Positions 8,788 through 17,354 of a stretch of DNA of 64,000 nt are shown one piece after another. Under the pieces are notes generated by a model. The model was not told where the DNA came from, ran no database searches, and was given only the letters and a program-made list of their open reading frames with translations. The position numbers and the translations under genes are program-made. The stretch covers positions 62,001 through 126,000 of IMG/VR virus record IMGVR_UViG_3300033997_000136; one strand, 5' to 3'. How positions within the stretch are numbered: the first letter of the stretch is position 1; every line of letters starts with the position of its first letter. This stretch comes from a virus.

Positions 8788-9594
8788 ATGAAAACACTGC
8801 GCATTGGTCAGGTTACGTTTACGCAAATAGACCCACATGAGCCTATTCCTGTACAAGATGGTTACATTCTTGTGCGTGAAGAGATTACAAAACAAACATA
8901 CGTGTGTCAAACAGACAACATGGCAAATTTCTATGCTCGCTCTGTATTGGATACAGAGTTTCATGACAATGTGTTCAGAGCAATGATGTCATTTGTAAAA
9001 CAACAAAAACGTAGTCGACTCACATACTGGTACAGCCCTCGGGGTTCGTTACGTATTTATCGAACGGCTGAGTTCACAGGAATGATAAACGAGTTACGAC
9101 AACGAAGACTCTTAGTGACAGAACGAGTCCATAGTGATTTACATGCACGTGGGTATTACTTATTTTGCATCACTGCACTCGACCGTGAATGGTGTTGGTA
9201 CACGATTCGTAAGATGACTCAAGGTCAATACAATCAAGAACGTTGTGATTTTATTGATTATTTTCATCAACGCTTAGTCGATGGTTACTCTATTGACGGT
9301 GACCAATTTATCATGCATCGTAATCGTAGTAGTCTAACTCCTAACCGAGTAAAGAATGAGCAACGATTATTTGAAGCAGGTCTTTTTGAAAGAAATGAGA
9401 TTATAGTCACCACAGTGGCAAAGTGTTTACCAACCATCAGTGATGTAAAAGATAAACTACTTCGTCATCACGAACAACACACCCCTCATTTTCATGTATT
9501 AGAAGACCGTATCTTTTCACCAAACAATCCATTGTTTGTGTGTGACAAACCTTTATCAAAACAATTACCGCAAAAGGAAACCCCAGTATGTTAA
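8788..9594 (+). CDS. Hypothetical protein, paralogue of 24727-25383
   Basis: This 268-residue soluble protein is rich in Arg, Tyr and His. Its opening TLRIGQVTFTQIDPHEPIP and central GYYLFCITALDREWCWYTI parallel TLTLAGFTFKQID and YGVYRFLIDIDGRRAYYLS of the protein at 24727-25383, so the two look like diverged copies. There is no signal or membrane segment. It overlaps the next gene by 7 bases. The basic, aromatic composition would suit nucleic acid binding, but that is a guess. Confidence 0.7.
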   Translation: MKTLRIGQVTFTQIDPHEPIPVQDGYILVREEITKQTYVCQTDNMANFYARSVLDTEFHDNVFRAMMSFVKQQKRSRLTYWYSPRGSLRIYRTAEFTGMINELRQRRLLVTERVHSDLHARGYYLFCITALDREWCWYTIRKMTQGQYNQERCDFIDYFHQRLVDGYSIDGDQFIMHRNRSSLTPNRVKNEQRLFEAGLFERNEIIVTTVAKCLPTISDVKDKLLRHHEQHTPHFHVLEDRIFSPNNPLFVCDKPLSKQLPQKETPVC

Positions 9595-10844
9595 GTTATA
9601 CAGCGATTGACTCTATCATTAACGTGTTAAAACAAAACGCATCTGCTTTAGGTGCACTCCAAAATGCAGCAACACCCATACCACAGCTTGAATCGGCTAT
9701 TAGCTTTTTAAAGAATCAACAACACCAGGCAGCGTGTTCGTTAGAAGCATTCTTAAAAACAGATTACCACCGTGTGACACAAGCGCTTTTAGGGTTAAAT
9801 GGTTTAACGTATTACAACTTAAGCCAACAAAAACAAGAGTTCTTTGCTTTGTTAAGACAACACTTAATGTATCACCAAACAACACTTGTCAGTAACCAGT
9901 TTGTTCAGGTAGAAACAAAAGAAGGGTCTAGTTATCTGACTATTACGTTAGAACCGAAAGACGATTCACGTAACCCTCATGACAACAATTCTATTCAAAT
10001 ACCTAGTCCCACTATTGACGTACGCATTTCAAGTCGCAGTGTGTACGATGTTAATCTATACACTCCTGTAGTTCATCCATTTACAGGAGACCATATTAAC
10101 CTTAACATCTGTACAGTCTCCGATAGTGAAATTGACTTTATGTTAAGTCAACTGCAAAGTAGCGTGGGTATGATTTCGTACGAACCACTGGAGTTTTACA
10201 TTACCTCTATCGCCAACTTACTGTACGAGTATGAACAGCTTCTGTATAAAAACAGAGCGTTTCAAATTCACGGTAAGGAAAGTCGTGGTAAGACAAAGAT
10301 TAGTCAGTTGGATATGACGAATCGAGAAATTGCAGTCAGTCACGAAGTAGATAGCATTTCTAGCTTCATAGCAAATCAAGGCGATGTATTTATTACTGTG
10401 GATAATGCTGAATCGTACGGTGTGTTGGATTCAGGATACGCATGGGAGTTATTACTTGATGGAAGTTTAGTGCTTAACCATCAGTTTAATAAGTACATCG
10501 ACTATCGTTACTGTCGTTCAGAGGAGGATAAGAAATACGGTCGTGTATCTAATCCATTTGGTTCTCGTAACAACAACACTGATTTACGTCCGTTCTATAA
10601 TCCAATCCGGTTTTTAGAACAGATGTTTAACGATGATACACCAACGTCAATTCGTGTGCTGTTAAACGACAATGGTGTAGTTCATCCATGGGCGCGTAAT
10701 TTGGATATGACTACGTTTGAACCGCTGCAAGAGTATAAACCTGAAGATGTTGTAAAATTGAATCTGATGCGTTTAGAACTTATAAAGCGTGTCAGTGTTC
10801 AGTATCTGAAAAACAAATCAATGGGGGTATTCAACGATGTTTAA
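9588..10844 (+). CDS. Hypothetical protein, 418 aa
   Basis: This large soluble protein has a helical N-terminal third (AIDSIINVLKQNASALGALQ and following), a beta-rich middle (residues 100-170) and a mixed C-terminal domain. It is translationally coupled to both neighbours, overlapping upstream by 7 bases and downstream by 8. No catalytic motif is evident. Together with 8788-9594 and 10837-11217 it forms a three-gene unit closed by the terminator at 11266. I do not recognise it. Confidence 0.7.
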   Translation: MLSYTAIDSIINVLKQNASALGALQNAATPIPQLESAISFLKNQQHQAACSLEAFLKTDYHRVTQALLGLNGLTYYNLSQQKQEFFALLRQHLMYHQTTLVSNQFVQVETKEGSSYLTITLEPKDDSRNPHDNNSIQIPSPTIDVRISSRSVYDVNLYTPVVHPFTGDHINLNICTVSDSEIDFMLSQLQSSVGMISYEPLEFYITSIANLLYEYEQLLYKNRAFQIHGKESRGKTKISQLDMTNREIAVSHEVDSISSFIANQGDVFITVDNAESYGVLDSGYAWELLLDGSLVLNHQFNKYIDYRYCRSEEDKKYGRVSNPFGSRNNNTDLRPFYNPIRFLEQMFNDDTPTSIRVLLNDNGVVHPWARNLDMTTFEPLQEYKPEDVVKLNLMRLELIKRVSVQYLKNKSMGVFNDV

Positions 10845-11217
10845 AAACAGCAAACGTTTGCCTCTAGCAATTATACTTGTGAACTTGTTCACTTGTTTAT
10901 TGTTATTGGTTACATTACCGTCTAAAGCGAATGCTAATGCGTTTTACACCACGTTAACTAAAGGAGGTGAAAGTATACCTTGTTTAGAGAAACAAGCGTG
11001 TAAGCTCGTTGTAGCGCGTTATAACGGCAATTTAAAAGTGACAGTGCATCTAAATGATGCACGTTGTCAACGACTGACAGCATTTGTATTAGATGAAACA
11101 AAACTTCCTATGTTTAACGACTATTTTATTATCGAAAAACATAAGTGGTCACCTATCCAACCTGCTACGTTAAAATCATGGGAATGTGTGGCTGGAGTGC
11201 GTACTACATTAAGTTAA
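10837..11217 (+). CDS. Secreted periplasmic protein with four cysteines
   Basis: This 126-residue protein has a clear Sec signal peptide: basic start, hydrophobic residues 8-27 and a likely cleavage after ANANA at residue 35. The mature part (about 91 residues) has four Cys (49, 55, 77, 117), fitting two periplasmic disulfides. The CLEKQAC stretch matches CLMNERC in the membrane-anchored protein at 22831-23304. A phage-made periplasmic protein could act in superinfection exclusion or envelope modification. That is inference; no family is recognised. Confidence 0.7.
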   Translation: MFKNSKRLPLAIILVNLFTCLLLLVTLPSKANANAFYTTLTKGGESIPCLEKQACKLVVARYNGNLKVTVHLNDARCQRLTAFVLDETKLPMFNDYFIIEKHKWSPIQPATLKSWECVAGVRTTLS

Positions 11218-11369
11218 TAATTGACTTATTCTATGGTTGCACGCCATTACACCTCATGTAGGTATACCGAGAGATAGCGCTAAAGGACTCGTGTCTTTTT
11301 CCTGTCTCTCGGTTCATCTTTTTATTTTTTCAGATACTTATTTTTTGTTTAGTGTAGATGAGGTTGTAT
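11218..11369 (+). promoter_or_regulatory. Intergenic region before lectin-like gene cluster
   Basis: This 152-base spacer contains the terminator at 11266-11313 and then TCAGATACTTATTT (11330-11343), a weak relative of the ACAGATATACATTAT motif. It should hold the promoter of the virion protein cluster that follows. No ORF of note is present. Confidence 0.35.
11266..11313 (+). terminator. Long-stem terminator
   Basis: A nine-bp outer stem ACCGAGAGA/TCTCTCGGT (11266-11274 with 11305-11313) encloses an inner stem AAAGGAC/GTCTTTT (one G-U pair, loop TCGT). A tract rich in T follows at 11314-11330. The two-tier stem differs from the simple hairpins elsewhere in the window. Confidence 0.75.
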
Positions 11370-12137
11370 ATGTTAGAACTTGTTCAGTTCGCAAAAGATA
11401 GACCACGATTTATTCAAAGTGGGTTAAAGTTGTATCTAGATGCATCAGACCAACGTTCTTACAACGGTGGTTCACAGTGGAATGATTTAAGTGGGAACAA
11501 CAACCACATTGCATTTACAGGACCTATTGTAAAAGAAGGCGCGTTTTTACATGGCAATGCTATTAATAGTTTTGGTCGAACTATTAATACGTTTGATTTA
11601 ACAAACAAACGTGCTGTCACTATTTTTTGTTTGATGAAACACCCTGACACAGGTACTGCTCCAGCTATTGATGGGATTGTGTACGAACACACCCCTGATT
11701 GGAACGCAGGTAATACCTATGGGTCAGTAACATACGGTGGTTTTGGTGTGGCTATGAATACAAGTGGTACTGCACATTTAGCACACGGTATTCATGCTCA
11801 GTATCAAGGTAATTCCCCTTACTCAGGTGTAAATATCTTATCACCAGATATAACCAAAGAAACACTGTACACGTTTATCCACGACACCAATCAAGTTACA
11901 CCACCTCAATCTAAAGCGTATATTAACGCTGTTGAATTTACAGGTGAAGTGGGAATACCTTACAATGGTATTTCTAATCAATCCATGGGAAATGATTATT
12001 TGTTCTTATGGACTCGTGGCGGTGTAGGGTCATTTAACGATACACGAATTGCGTTAATGTTGATTTATGATAGAGTCTTAAGTTTGTCGGAGATTCAATA
12101 CACGCGTTCTATCTTGTTAGATAGATTTACTTTGTAG
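11370..12137 (+). CDS. LamG/concanavalin A-like virion protein, MLE-type
   Basis: This 255-residue protein has the hallmark opening of phage concanavalin A-like (LamG) domains: SGLKLYLDASDQRSYNGG, then WNDLSGNNNHIAFTG. The closing FNDTRIALMLIYDRVLSLSEIQ corresponds to the usual I..i.iYnRaLs..EI motif of these domains. Such domains bind glycans on virion surfaces. The start at 11370 is preferred over ATG 11358 because GAGG lies 6 bases upstream and because it gives the Met-Leu-Glu start shared with the next three genes. It is the first gene of a four-gene tail or fibre cluster. Confidence 0.8.
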   Translation: MLELVQFAKDRPRFIQSGLKLYLDASDQRSYNGGSQWNDLSGNNNHIAFTGPIVKEGAFLHGNAINSFGRTINTFDLTNKRAVTIFCLMKHPDTGTAPAIDGIVYEHTPDWNAGNTYGSVTYGGFGVAMNTSGTAHLAHGIHAQYQGNSPYSGVNILSPDITKETLYTFIHDTNQVTPPQSKAYINAVEFTGEVGIPYNGISNQSMGNDYLFLWTRGGVGSFNDTRIALMLIYDRVLSLSEIQYTRSILLDRFTL

Positions 12138-12163
12138 CTCGATAATTCCCCATAGAGACTATT

Positions 12164-12688
12164 ATGTTAGAATTCTTCAAACCTTCCTACATTTCCAATA
12201 TAGACGATGCGTTACTTCATTCGTTTTCATTGCGAAATACATTACGTGATGAAAGGACTCCCACTATTTTAAGCGCACCTAAAGGTACGATTCGCTCTAC
12301 TTACTTAGATGTGAAAAGTGGAGATGTTAGCATACCAGGCGATACAACGGATGGTTATGATGTGTTAACAATAGGGTTCTGGTTGCGTTACAAAACGGTG
12401 AAAGGATTCAACACAAATTCATTATACACCCCCACAGATACCTTGTGGCATTTTTGGGTAATGGTGGTCACACGTGAAGAAGATAAATTGCGATTTGATT
12501 GTGTTATAGATAATGAGAGTGCGTTTACGCTCACATGGGATAAACCCAGAGAAAAAGCGTCTATGATGTTAAAACAGTTGTTTAATAAAAAAGATGTATC
12601 ACTTGCAATGTTGCGTGTGTATACGCAAGGAATGGTAATGTCTGATGCCCGTACGTTGTACGGAAAAGCTCAACGTGTAAAACCTTAG
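12164..12688 (+). CDS. Short lectin-like virion protein, MLE-type
   Basis: This 174-residue protein begins MLEFFKPSYIS. LTIGFWLRYK and LWHFWVMVVTREEDKLRF resemble core strands of concanavalin A-like domains. Its ending MSDARTLYGKAQRVKP mirrors ISDIRTYGHY...NKLKP of the next protein, so it looks like a shortened paralogue of 12706-13371. The spacing to both neighbours is under 30 bases. A glycan-binding virion role is inferred. Confidence 0.65.
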   Translation: MLEFFKPSYISNIDDALLHSFSLRNTLRDERTPTILSAPKGTIRSTYLDVKSGDVSIPGDTTDGYDVLTIGFWLRYKTVKGFNTNSLYTPTDTLWHFWVMVVTREEDKLRFDCVIDNESAFTLTWDKPREKASMMLKQLFNKKDVSLAMLRVYTQGMVMSDARTLYGKAQRVKP

Positions 12689-12705
12689 TATTTAGGTGGT
12701 AGTGT

Positions 12706-13371
12706 ATGTTAGAAATAACGCGGCAACGAGATGCGTTTCAAATATTGGGAAAGAAATTAAAAGCACATTTCCCGTGTCGTAATTTGAATGATAGTAAAGG
12801 TGGTAGTCCTCTACTAGGTGATGGATTAGTTCAAACTGATTCAATTAATGTACAAAACCGTTCTATCACTATTCCATCTGCATCCATGCCACAGAATGTA
12901 TTTACGTTAGCATTTTGGATGAAGCACAATACTTCTCCAACGGGTGGTTGGGATAGACCGTTATTAATGCGGCAATCAAGACAGCCCGGAATGTGGTTGT
13001 ACGATGGAAACAACGCGCTTCACATGTCAACATTTTTAGTTGACACACAAGGCGGACAACATAATTGTACTCCAGACAACCCAAGTCTTCCTGAAAGTCA
13101 AGTTAATCCAAATGTCTGGGTACATGTGTTGTATCGATTTAGATACAATCCACAAAACGGTGTAAGCAGTATGTCACAGTTTATCAATGGTGTAAAGATA
13201 GGACATAGTGACTATCCATATGCACCACTAGCCGCAACGACTGATTTAACGATTAGCACGTGGTATCCATGTAGCATATCTGATATAAGAACGTATGGAC
13301 ATTACTTAACAGACATTGAATGTGGGTTAGTCTATGCGCAATCGAATAAGTTAAAACCGGTAGGGAGTTAA
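12706..13371 (+). CDS. LamG-like virion protein, MLE-type
   Basis: This 221-residue protein has a typical concanavalin A-like pattern: FTLAFWMKHNTSP (residues 66-78), WVHVLYRFRY, QFINGVKIG and ISDIRTYGHYLTDIECGLVY near the end. It begins MLEITRQRD after GGTGG. It lies between two other MLE-start genes and probably sits on the virion surface or tail, where such domains bind carbohydrate. Confidence 0.75.
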   Translation: MLEITRQRDAFQILGKKLKAHFPCRNLNDSKGGSPLLGDGLVQTDSINVQNRSITIPSASMPQNVFTLAFWMKHNTSPTGGWDRPLLMRQSRQPGMWLYDGNNALHMSTFLVDTQGGQHNCTPDNPSLPESQVNPNVWVHVLYRFRYNPQNGVSSMSQFINGVKIGHSDYPYAPLAATTDLTISTWYPCSISDIRTYGHYLTDIECGLVYAQSNKLKPVGS

Positions 13372-13373
13372 TC

Positions 13374-14096
13374 ATGTTAGAAGTAATGAGTGGCACTGAT
13401 TTACGTCCTATTGATAAAACGCTAATTCATGCTTCAGATTGGAGTTTTACACAATCTCAGTTTTTTACCTTAAGAGGATATTACGAACCTATGTTAGTAG
13501 GTCCTCACGGTCAGAAGCAAGTATTGCGTTCATTATCGGATGGATCTAATGGATGGACCGGTGGCTGGGATAGTTATCTTGTGAAAGCTAATCCTAATGT
13601 ATTACATCGTATCACATGTTGGGTTAAAATAAAAAATAAAGGTGGTGTTGTTCCAAACGGTGTGTTACGTGGGTATATTTACCTTGGTACAAACTGGTCA
13701 GGTAATGAACCAGTACAAACATTGCGCGATGGTTCAGATAATTTTAATCCTTATTTCCATGTCACCTTTGTAGATAACTTACCTGAAAACGAATGGTTAT
13801 TACTTGTAGGATATGTGCATCCTGTAAATACACCATTCGGTGGTCCTCGTAGTGAGTCTGGTATATGGCAATTATCCACAAATCAGAAAATAGTAAATGC
13901 ATGGGATGATTTTAGATTTAAATCTGGGACGACCAAAATCTTAAATCGTTGCTATCACTACTACGACCAGATTCCCGGAATCGAAGTATTGTACAACGAC
14001 CCACGAATTGATGTGTGTGATGGAAGTGAACCTACCATAACTCAGTTATTAAACGGGTATGGTGTCAATATGCGAAAACGTCCAATCGTAACTTAG
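13374..14096 (+). CDS. Carbohydrate-binding-like virion protein, MLE-type
   Basis: This 240-residue protein starts 2 bases after the previous stop, with GGGAG within the end of the previous gene. It begins MLEVMSGTDLRP and is rich in Trp, Gly and Asn. Strands such as HRITCWVKIKN, VLRGYIYLG and WLLLVGYVHP suggest a jelly-roll carbohydrate-binding fold. It is the last gene of the MLE cluster and is closed by a long terminator that starts at its stop codon. The virion role is inferred from the cluster. Confidence 0.65.
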   Translation: MLEVMSGTDLRPIDKTLIHASDWSFTQSQFFTLRGYYEPMLVGPHGQKQVLRSLSDGSNGWTGGWDSYLVKANPNVLHRITCWVKIKNKGGVVPNGVLRGYIYLGTNWSGNEPVQTLRDGSDNFNPYFHVTFVDNLPENEWLLLVGYVHPVNTPFGGPRSESGIWQLSTNQKIVNAWDDFRFKSGTTKILNRCYHYYDQIPGIEVLYNDPRIDVCDGSEPTITQLLNGYGVNMRKRPIVT

Positions 14097-14126
14097 AGAA
14101 GAGAGAGGCAACTGCCTCTCTCTTCT
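14097..14126 (+). terminator. Rho-independent terminator
   Basis: A 14-bp stem (14097-14110 with 14113-14126) is followed by a T-rich tail at 14131-14147 and closes the lectin-like cluster. Confidence 0.85.
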
Positions 14127-14148
14127 ATGTCCTTTTTTATCTTTTTAT

Positions 14149-14161
14149 AAACATACATTAT
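14149..14161 (+). promoter_or_regulatory. Candidate phage promoter
   Basis: AAACATACATTAT follows the terminator tail. The same 13-mer recurs at 48998-49010. A CTGTGT/ACACAG hairpin lies about 17 bases further on, near the expected transcript start. The first ATG with a ribosome site is at 14242. Confidence 0.55.
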
Positions 14162-14241
14162 CATTGTGTATTAATCACCTGTGTATAAAAACACAGAATG
14201 ACATTATCATCATGGAAGTAGTTTCCATCAGGGAGTTGAAT

Positions 14242-14742
14242 ATGCGCGATAAGTTAATAAAACTAATTCACAACTTTAAAAACGCACATCGGTTAAATGA
14301 CGAAGATGTGATTGTTAACTTCGGTGCTGCGATGGTTATCTTGTACTTACGAGATAGTTGTAATGACATCGACATGTGTGTTAGTCCACTTCATTATAAA
14401 GCAATCAAAACAGCGTATGAAGATGACATTCGTGGTGGTGAGCTATGTACAGTTCAAACCTGTATTGACATTATTGATGGGAAAAGTGTTTCAAAAGAAT
14501 ACCTTGAGATACAGTTTCAAGGTCACACGTTTGAAGTGCATAGTGATGATTTTAATCGTCGTCAGTATCATCAACTACAAACTGTTGGCTTACAGGTTGA
14601 TAGTGCGTTTCAAATTTTAGAAGATAAGCAGCGGTTGAACCGTCCTAAAGATGCAGACGATATTTCTCGTCTGCAAAAAGAAGTGAGTCGTCTAAGAGCA
14701 GAGTTAGATGAACAAAAACAATGTTCTGTGTTTAAATCATAA
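14242..14742 (+). CDS. Nucleotidyltransferase-fold protein with coiled-coil tail
   Basis: This 166-residue protein has the signature hG-G/A-A/S then D-h-D of nucleotidyltransferases: VNFGAAMV (residues 25-32) and NDIDMCV (41-47; Asp42 and Asp44). That could bind metal and transfer a nucleotide to RNA, protein or a small molecule. Residues about 138-160 form a coiled coil (ISRLQKEVSRLRAELDEQ). The start at 14242 has GGGAG 7 bases upstream; a longer frame reaches back into the promoter and is rejected. It resembles bacterial accessory or toxin-type nucleotidyltransferases, but no antitoxin is adjacent. The substrate is unknown. Confidence 0.6.
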   Translation: MRDKLIKLIHNFKNAHRLNDEDVIVNFGAAMVILYLRDSCNDIDMCVSPLHYKAIKTAYEDDIRGGELCTVQTCIDIIDGKSVSKEYLEIQFQGHTFEVHSDDFNRRQYHQLQTVGLQVDSAFQILEDKQRLNRPKDADDISRLQKEVSRLRAELDEQKQCSVFKS

Positions 14743-14763
14743 TAATTGAAAAGGTAAATCCCC

Positions 14764-15924
14764 ATGACCGTATTATCCGCAGCAATGCAATTTGCATTAA
14801 ACATTAAAGACCCTGTTGTGTTTTCTATGTACAACCCAGTCATCCAACACACGGTGCAGACATTCACGTCGTTTAACGACCACTATCCACCAAACAAAGC
14901 AAACCAGTTAGTCTGTCAAAGTCTGTTCTTTCAAGACCTGTCTGCGTTGTTACAGATACCTATACCACCTTTAAGACAAACAGAGATGTTGATGTACGCA
15001 CCATCGTTACCCCTGTATTTCTTTGGCCCTGAATTTTGTAACATGATTCATCGTTCTATCATGAACGAAATTCATCGTACGGCAGGACCTACTGTACTTG
15101 GGAACATCAGTACCTACAACACGTATGCGCAGTACACTGATGTCTCTTTAATTATTAAAGATGTGTTGTCGTATTACTCAGCACAGTATGACGATATATT
15201 CGGTCATCTGTATCCTCTTTTGTTTTGTATTTACAAAGAGGTCTTTGCAAAACCATTTACTGATTTTTCAGACTGGGAGTTAGTTCCATTAGACCTTCCT
15301 GATAGCTCACCATTAAAAGAGCACTCAAACTATCTGTTTGAGTTAAAGGAGAGTGACCCTGTTGCATTTCAGTTGTGGTTAGACATGGGGACGATGGTGA
15401 TTCAAAGCCTTCGTGATTATTTACGTGCTGCTTTAGTGGTGAATGAATTCGCTGAGTTTTATTATCATACGGTTCATAAGTCAAAAGTTACATTTGACTA
15501 TGCAGGTGATATTAACATTCACGATTCAAAAGTGAAGCGGTATATTGAAGCATTCAGTCACCAATCCATGTATGTATCTAATCGTCGCTACCTGTATCGT
15601 ACGTTTATTGCAAACATGGTAGAACAGTTATCACACATCTTAGATGCAGGCATCACCACTGCATTTGGTGTAGTACCTATCTACTTTACACCACATGGAT
15701 GGGTATTAGCTATTTGCAGTGACCAGCTATTGGTTGATGCGCAGAAGGTCATTCCTACTATCAAAACTAAAGATGATTTGATAGAGCATTTGGTAGCCTC
15801 TGAGCACAACCCGTTTAGTTTAAGTGATGACCAGACTGTGTTTATCATGAGTTCGGTTCCATCTGCATCAATACACGTTACACCTGTTAATTCAGGTGCA
15901 CCTTCGCTTAAAGTGGTTCAATAA
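14764..15924 (+). CDS. Hypothetical protein, 386 aa
   Basis: This soluble protein is rich in Tyr, Phe and His, largely helical, and has no signal peptide or catalytic signature that I can name. It lies 21 bases after the nucleotidyltransferase-like gene and 11 bases before thyA, so it is probably co-transcribed with both. Possible roles in nucleotide metabolism come only from the neighbourhood. Confidence 0.7.
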   Translation: MTVLSAAMQFALNIKDPVVFSMYNPVIQHTVQTFTSFNDHYPPNKANQLVCQSLFFQDLSALLQIPIPPLRQTEMLMYAPSLPLYFFGPEFCNMIHRSIMNEIHRTAGPTVLGNISTYNTYAQYTDVSLIIKDVLSYYSAQYDDIFGHLYPLLFCIYKEVFAKPFTDFSDWELVPLDLPDSSPLKEHSNYLFELKESDPVAFQLWLDMGTMVIQSLRDYLRAALVVNEFAEFYYHTVHKSKVTFDYAGDINIHDSKVKRYIEAFSHQSMYVSNRRYLYRTFIANMVEQLSHILDAGITTAFGVVPIYFTPHGWVLAICSDQLLVDAQKVIPTIKTKDDLIEHLVASEHNPFSLSDDQTVFIMSSVPSASIHVTPVNSGAPSLKVVQ

Positions 15925-15935
15925 GGAAAACCCAC

Positions 15936-17297
15936 ATGACTATTAAAAATAATGCTGACAAACAGTACCGCGATTTAATTCAGTACATCTTAACGAACGG
16001 TCGTTTTAAAGGTGACCGAACTGGCGTAGGTACAAAGTCAGTCTTTGGTTACCAGATGCGTTTTGATTTAAGTAAAGACTTTCCATTGATTACAGGGAAG
16101 TTTACATCATTCAAAGCGTTAAAGGCGGAGAACATCTGGTTTGCGTCTGGTTCATGCAACAACAAAGACCTGAATGAATTAGGTGCTACCATTTGGGATG
16201 AATGGGATGTTGTTCCTGAGAACTTTATCACCTTAGTTAATCGTATTCGTTTAAATACCGAACATGAAACATTGTGGTTAGAACGCACCGGTCAGCTTAG
16301 TATTGAAATGGCTAACCTTAGAGAAATGCCAGCATTTACATTAGATAGCAACACAATAAAAGTCAAAGAAACACATTCAGCTAAAAACGTTCAGGGTTTA
16401 ACTGCACGTGAATTACTGATTAGCGGCCCTTTCACAGACAAATGTCTGGAAGACGGGTTCAGTGAGCATTTGATTAAATACAATCAACTACAACATCAAC
16501 TGTATAAGGAATCCATTGCGTTTTGTCAGGAACACAACATTCCATGGACAATCGGCGATTTAGGTCCGGTGTATGGTAAAATGTGGCGTTCATGGCCTTG
16601 TGTTGACGGTACAACTGTTGACCAGTTAAGTCGTGCGATAGCGACACTCAGAACAAATCCGACATCCCGTCGTATCATTGTTACTGGTTGGAATCCTGAG
16701 TTACTGCCAGAAGAAGGTCAGTCACACGCTGTTAACGTAGTTAACGGTAAACAAGTATTGCCACCATGTCATTTGTTGTTTCAGTTCTATGCTGAAGAGT
16801 TGACTGTTGGTGAACGAGATTGGTATGCTACTCGTCTGAAAAACAAAGACGGTGTGTACTATGATGAAGCAATGGAAATCGCTGCATTATTGAATGAACA
16901 CCAAGATAAATCTGAAGAAGAACGCGATGAGTTGTTGACAGCTCTTCTTAACAGACTGGGTGTGCCTAAACATCGTTTATCGTGTCAGATGTATATTCGG
17001 TCTAACGATGTGTTCTTAGGTACTCCGTTTAACATCGCTGGTTATGCTTTAGTAACGTTAATGGCTGCACAGGTAGTCGATATGGTTCCAGGTGATTTAG
17101 TGTACACCATTGGTGATGCACATATCTACACCAACCATATGGAACAGATTGAGCAGTATCTGGCACAAGAAACGTTTCCTTTACCTACAGTGAAGTTAAA
17201 TCCAAACGTAAAAGAAATAACTGATTTTACGATGGATGATATCGAACTCATTGGTTATCAGCATGGCGGTAAGATATCTGCACCTGTAGCTGTTTAG
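15936..17297 (+). CDS. thyA: Thymidylate synthase ThyA with two large insertions
   Basis: This enzyme makes dTMP from dUMP using methylene-tetrahydrofolate. Visible family motifs are GDRTGVGTKSVFG (26-38), AENIWFASG (64-72, with the conserved Glu), IWDEW (86-90), GDLGPVYGKMWRSWP (207-221), NPTSRRIIV, LPPCH (catalytic Cys278), RSNDVFLGTPFNIAGYAL and GDAHIYTNH. At 453 residues it is far longer than the usual 264. About 110 residues are inserted after IWDEW, and about 55 between FYAEEL (283-288) and LSCQMYIRS (348-356). The core appears intact and active. It is the last gene of its unit. Phage ThyA supports rapid DNA synthesis. Confidence 0.95.
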   Translation: MTIKNNADKQYRDLIQYILTNGRFKGDRTGVGTKSVFGYQMRFDLSKDFPLITGKFTSFKALKAENIWFASGSCNNKDLNELGATIWDEWDVVPENFITLVNRIRLNTEHETLWLERTGQLSIEMANLREMPAFTLDSNTIKVKETHSAKNVQGLTARELLISGPFTDKCLEDGFSEHLIKYNQLQHQLYKESIAFCQEHNIPWTIGDLGPVYGKMWRSWPCVDGTTVDQLSRAIATLRTNPTSRRIIVTGWNPELLPEEGQSHAVNVVNGKQVLPPCHLLFQFYAEELTVGERDWYATRLKNKDGVYYDEAMEIAALLNEHQDKSEEERDELLTALLNRLGVPKHRLSCQMYIRSNDVFLGTPFNIAGYALVTLMAAQVVDMVPGDLVYTIGDAHIYTNHMEQIEQYLAQETFPLPTVKLNPNVKEITDFTMDDIELIGYQHGGKISAPVAV

Positions 17298-17303
17298 CAA
17301 AAT

Positions 17304-17330
17304 AGAGAGAGGAGCATTGCTCCTCTCTCT
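17304..17330 (+). terminator. Rho-independent terminator
   Basis: A 12-bp stem AGAGAGAGGAGC/GCTCCTCTCTCT with loop ATT lies just after thyA, with a short T tail. Confidence 0.85.
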
Positions 17331-17354
17331 TATCCGTTTTGATGAGGTTAAATT

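Noticed and set aside
14164-14241. Longer N-terminus for the nucleotidyltransferase-like protein
   Set aside because: The start is a TTG inside the promoter and leader hairpin; ATG 14242 has GGGAG at proper distance.
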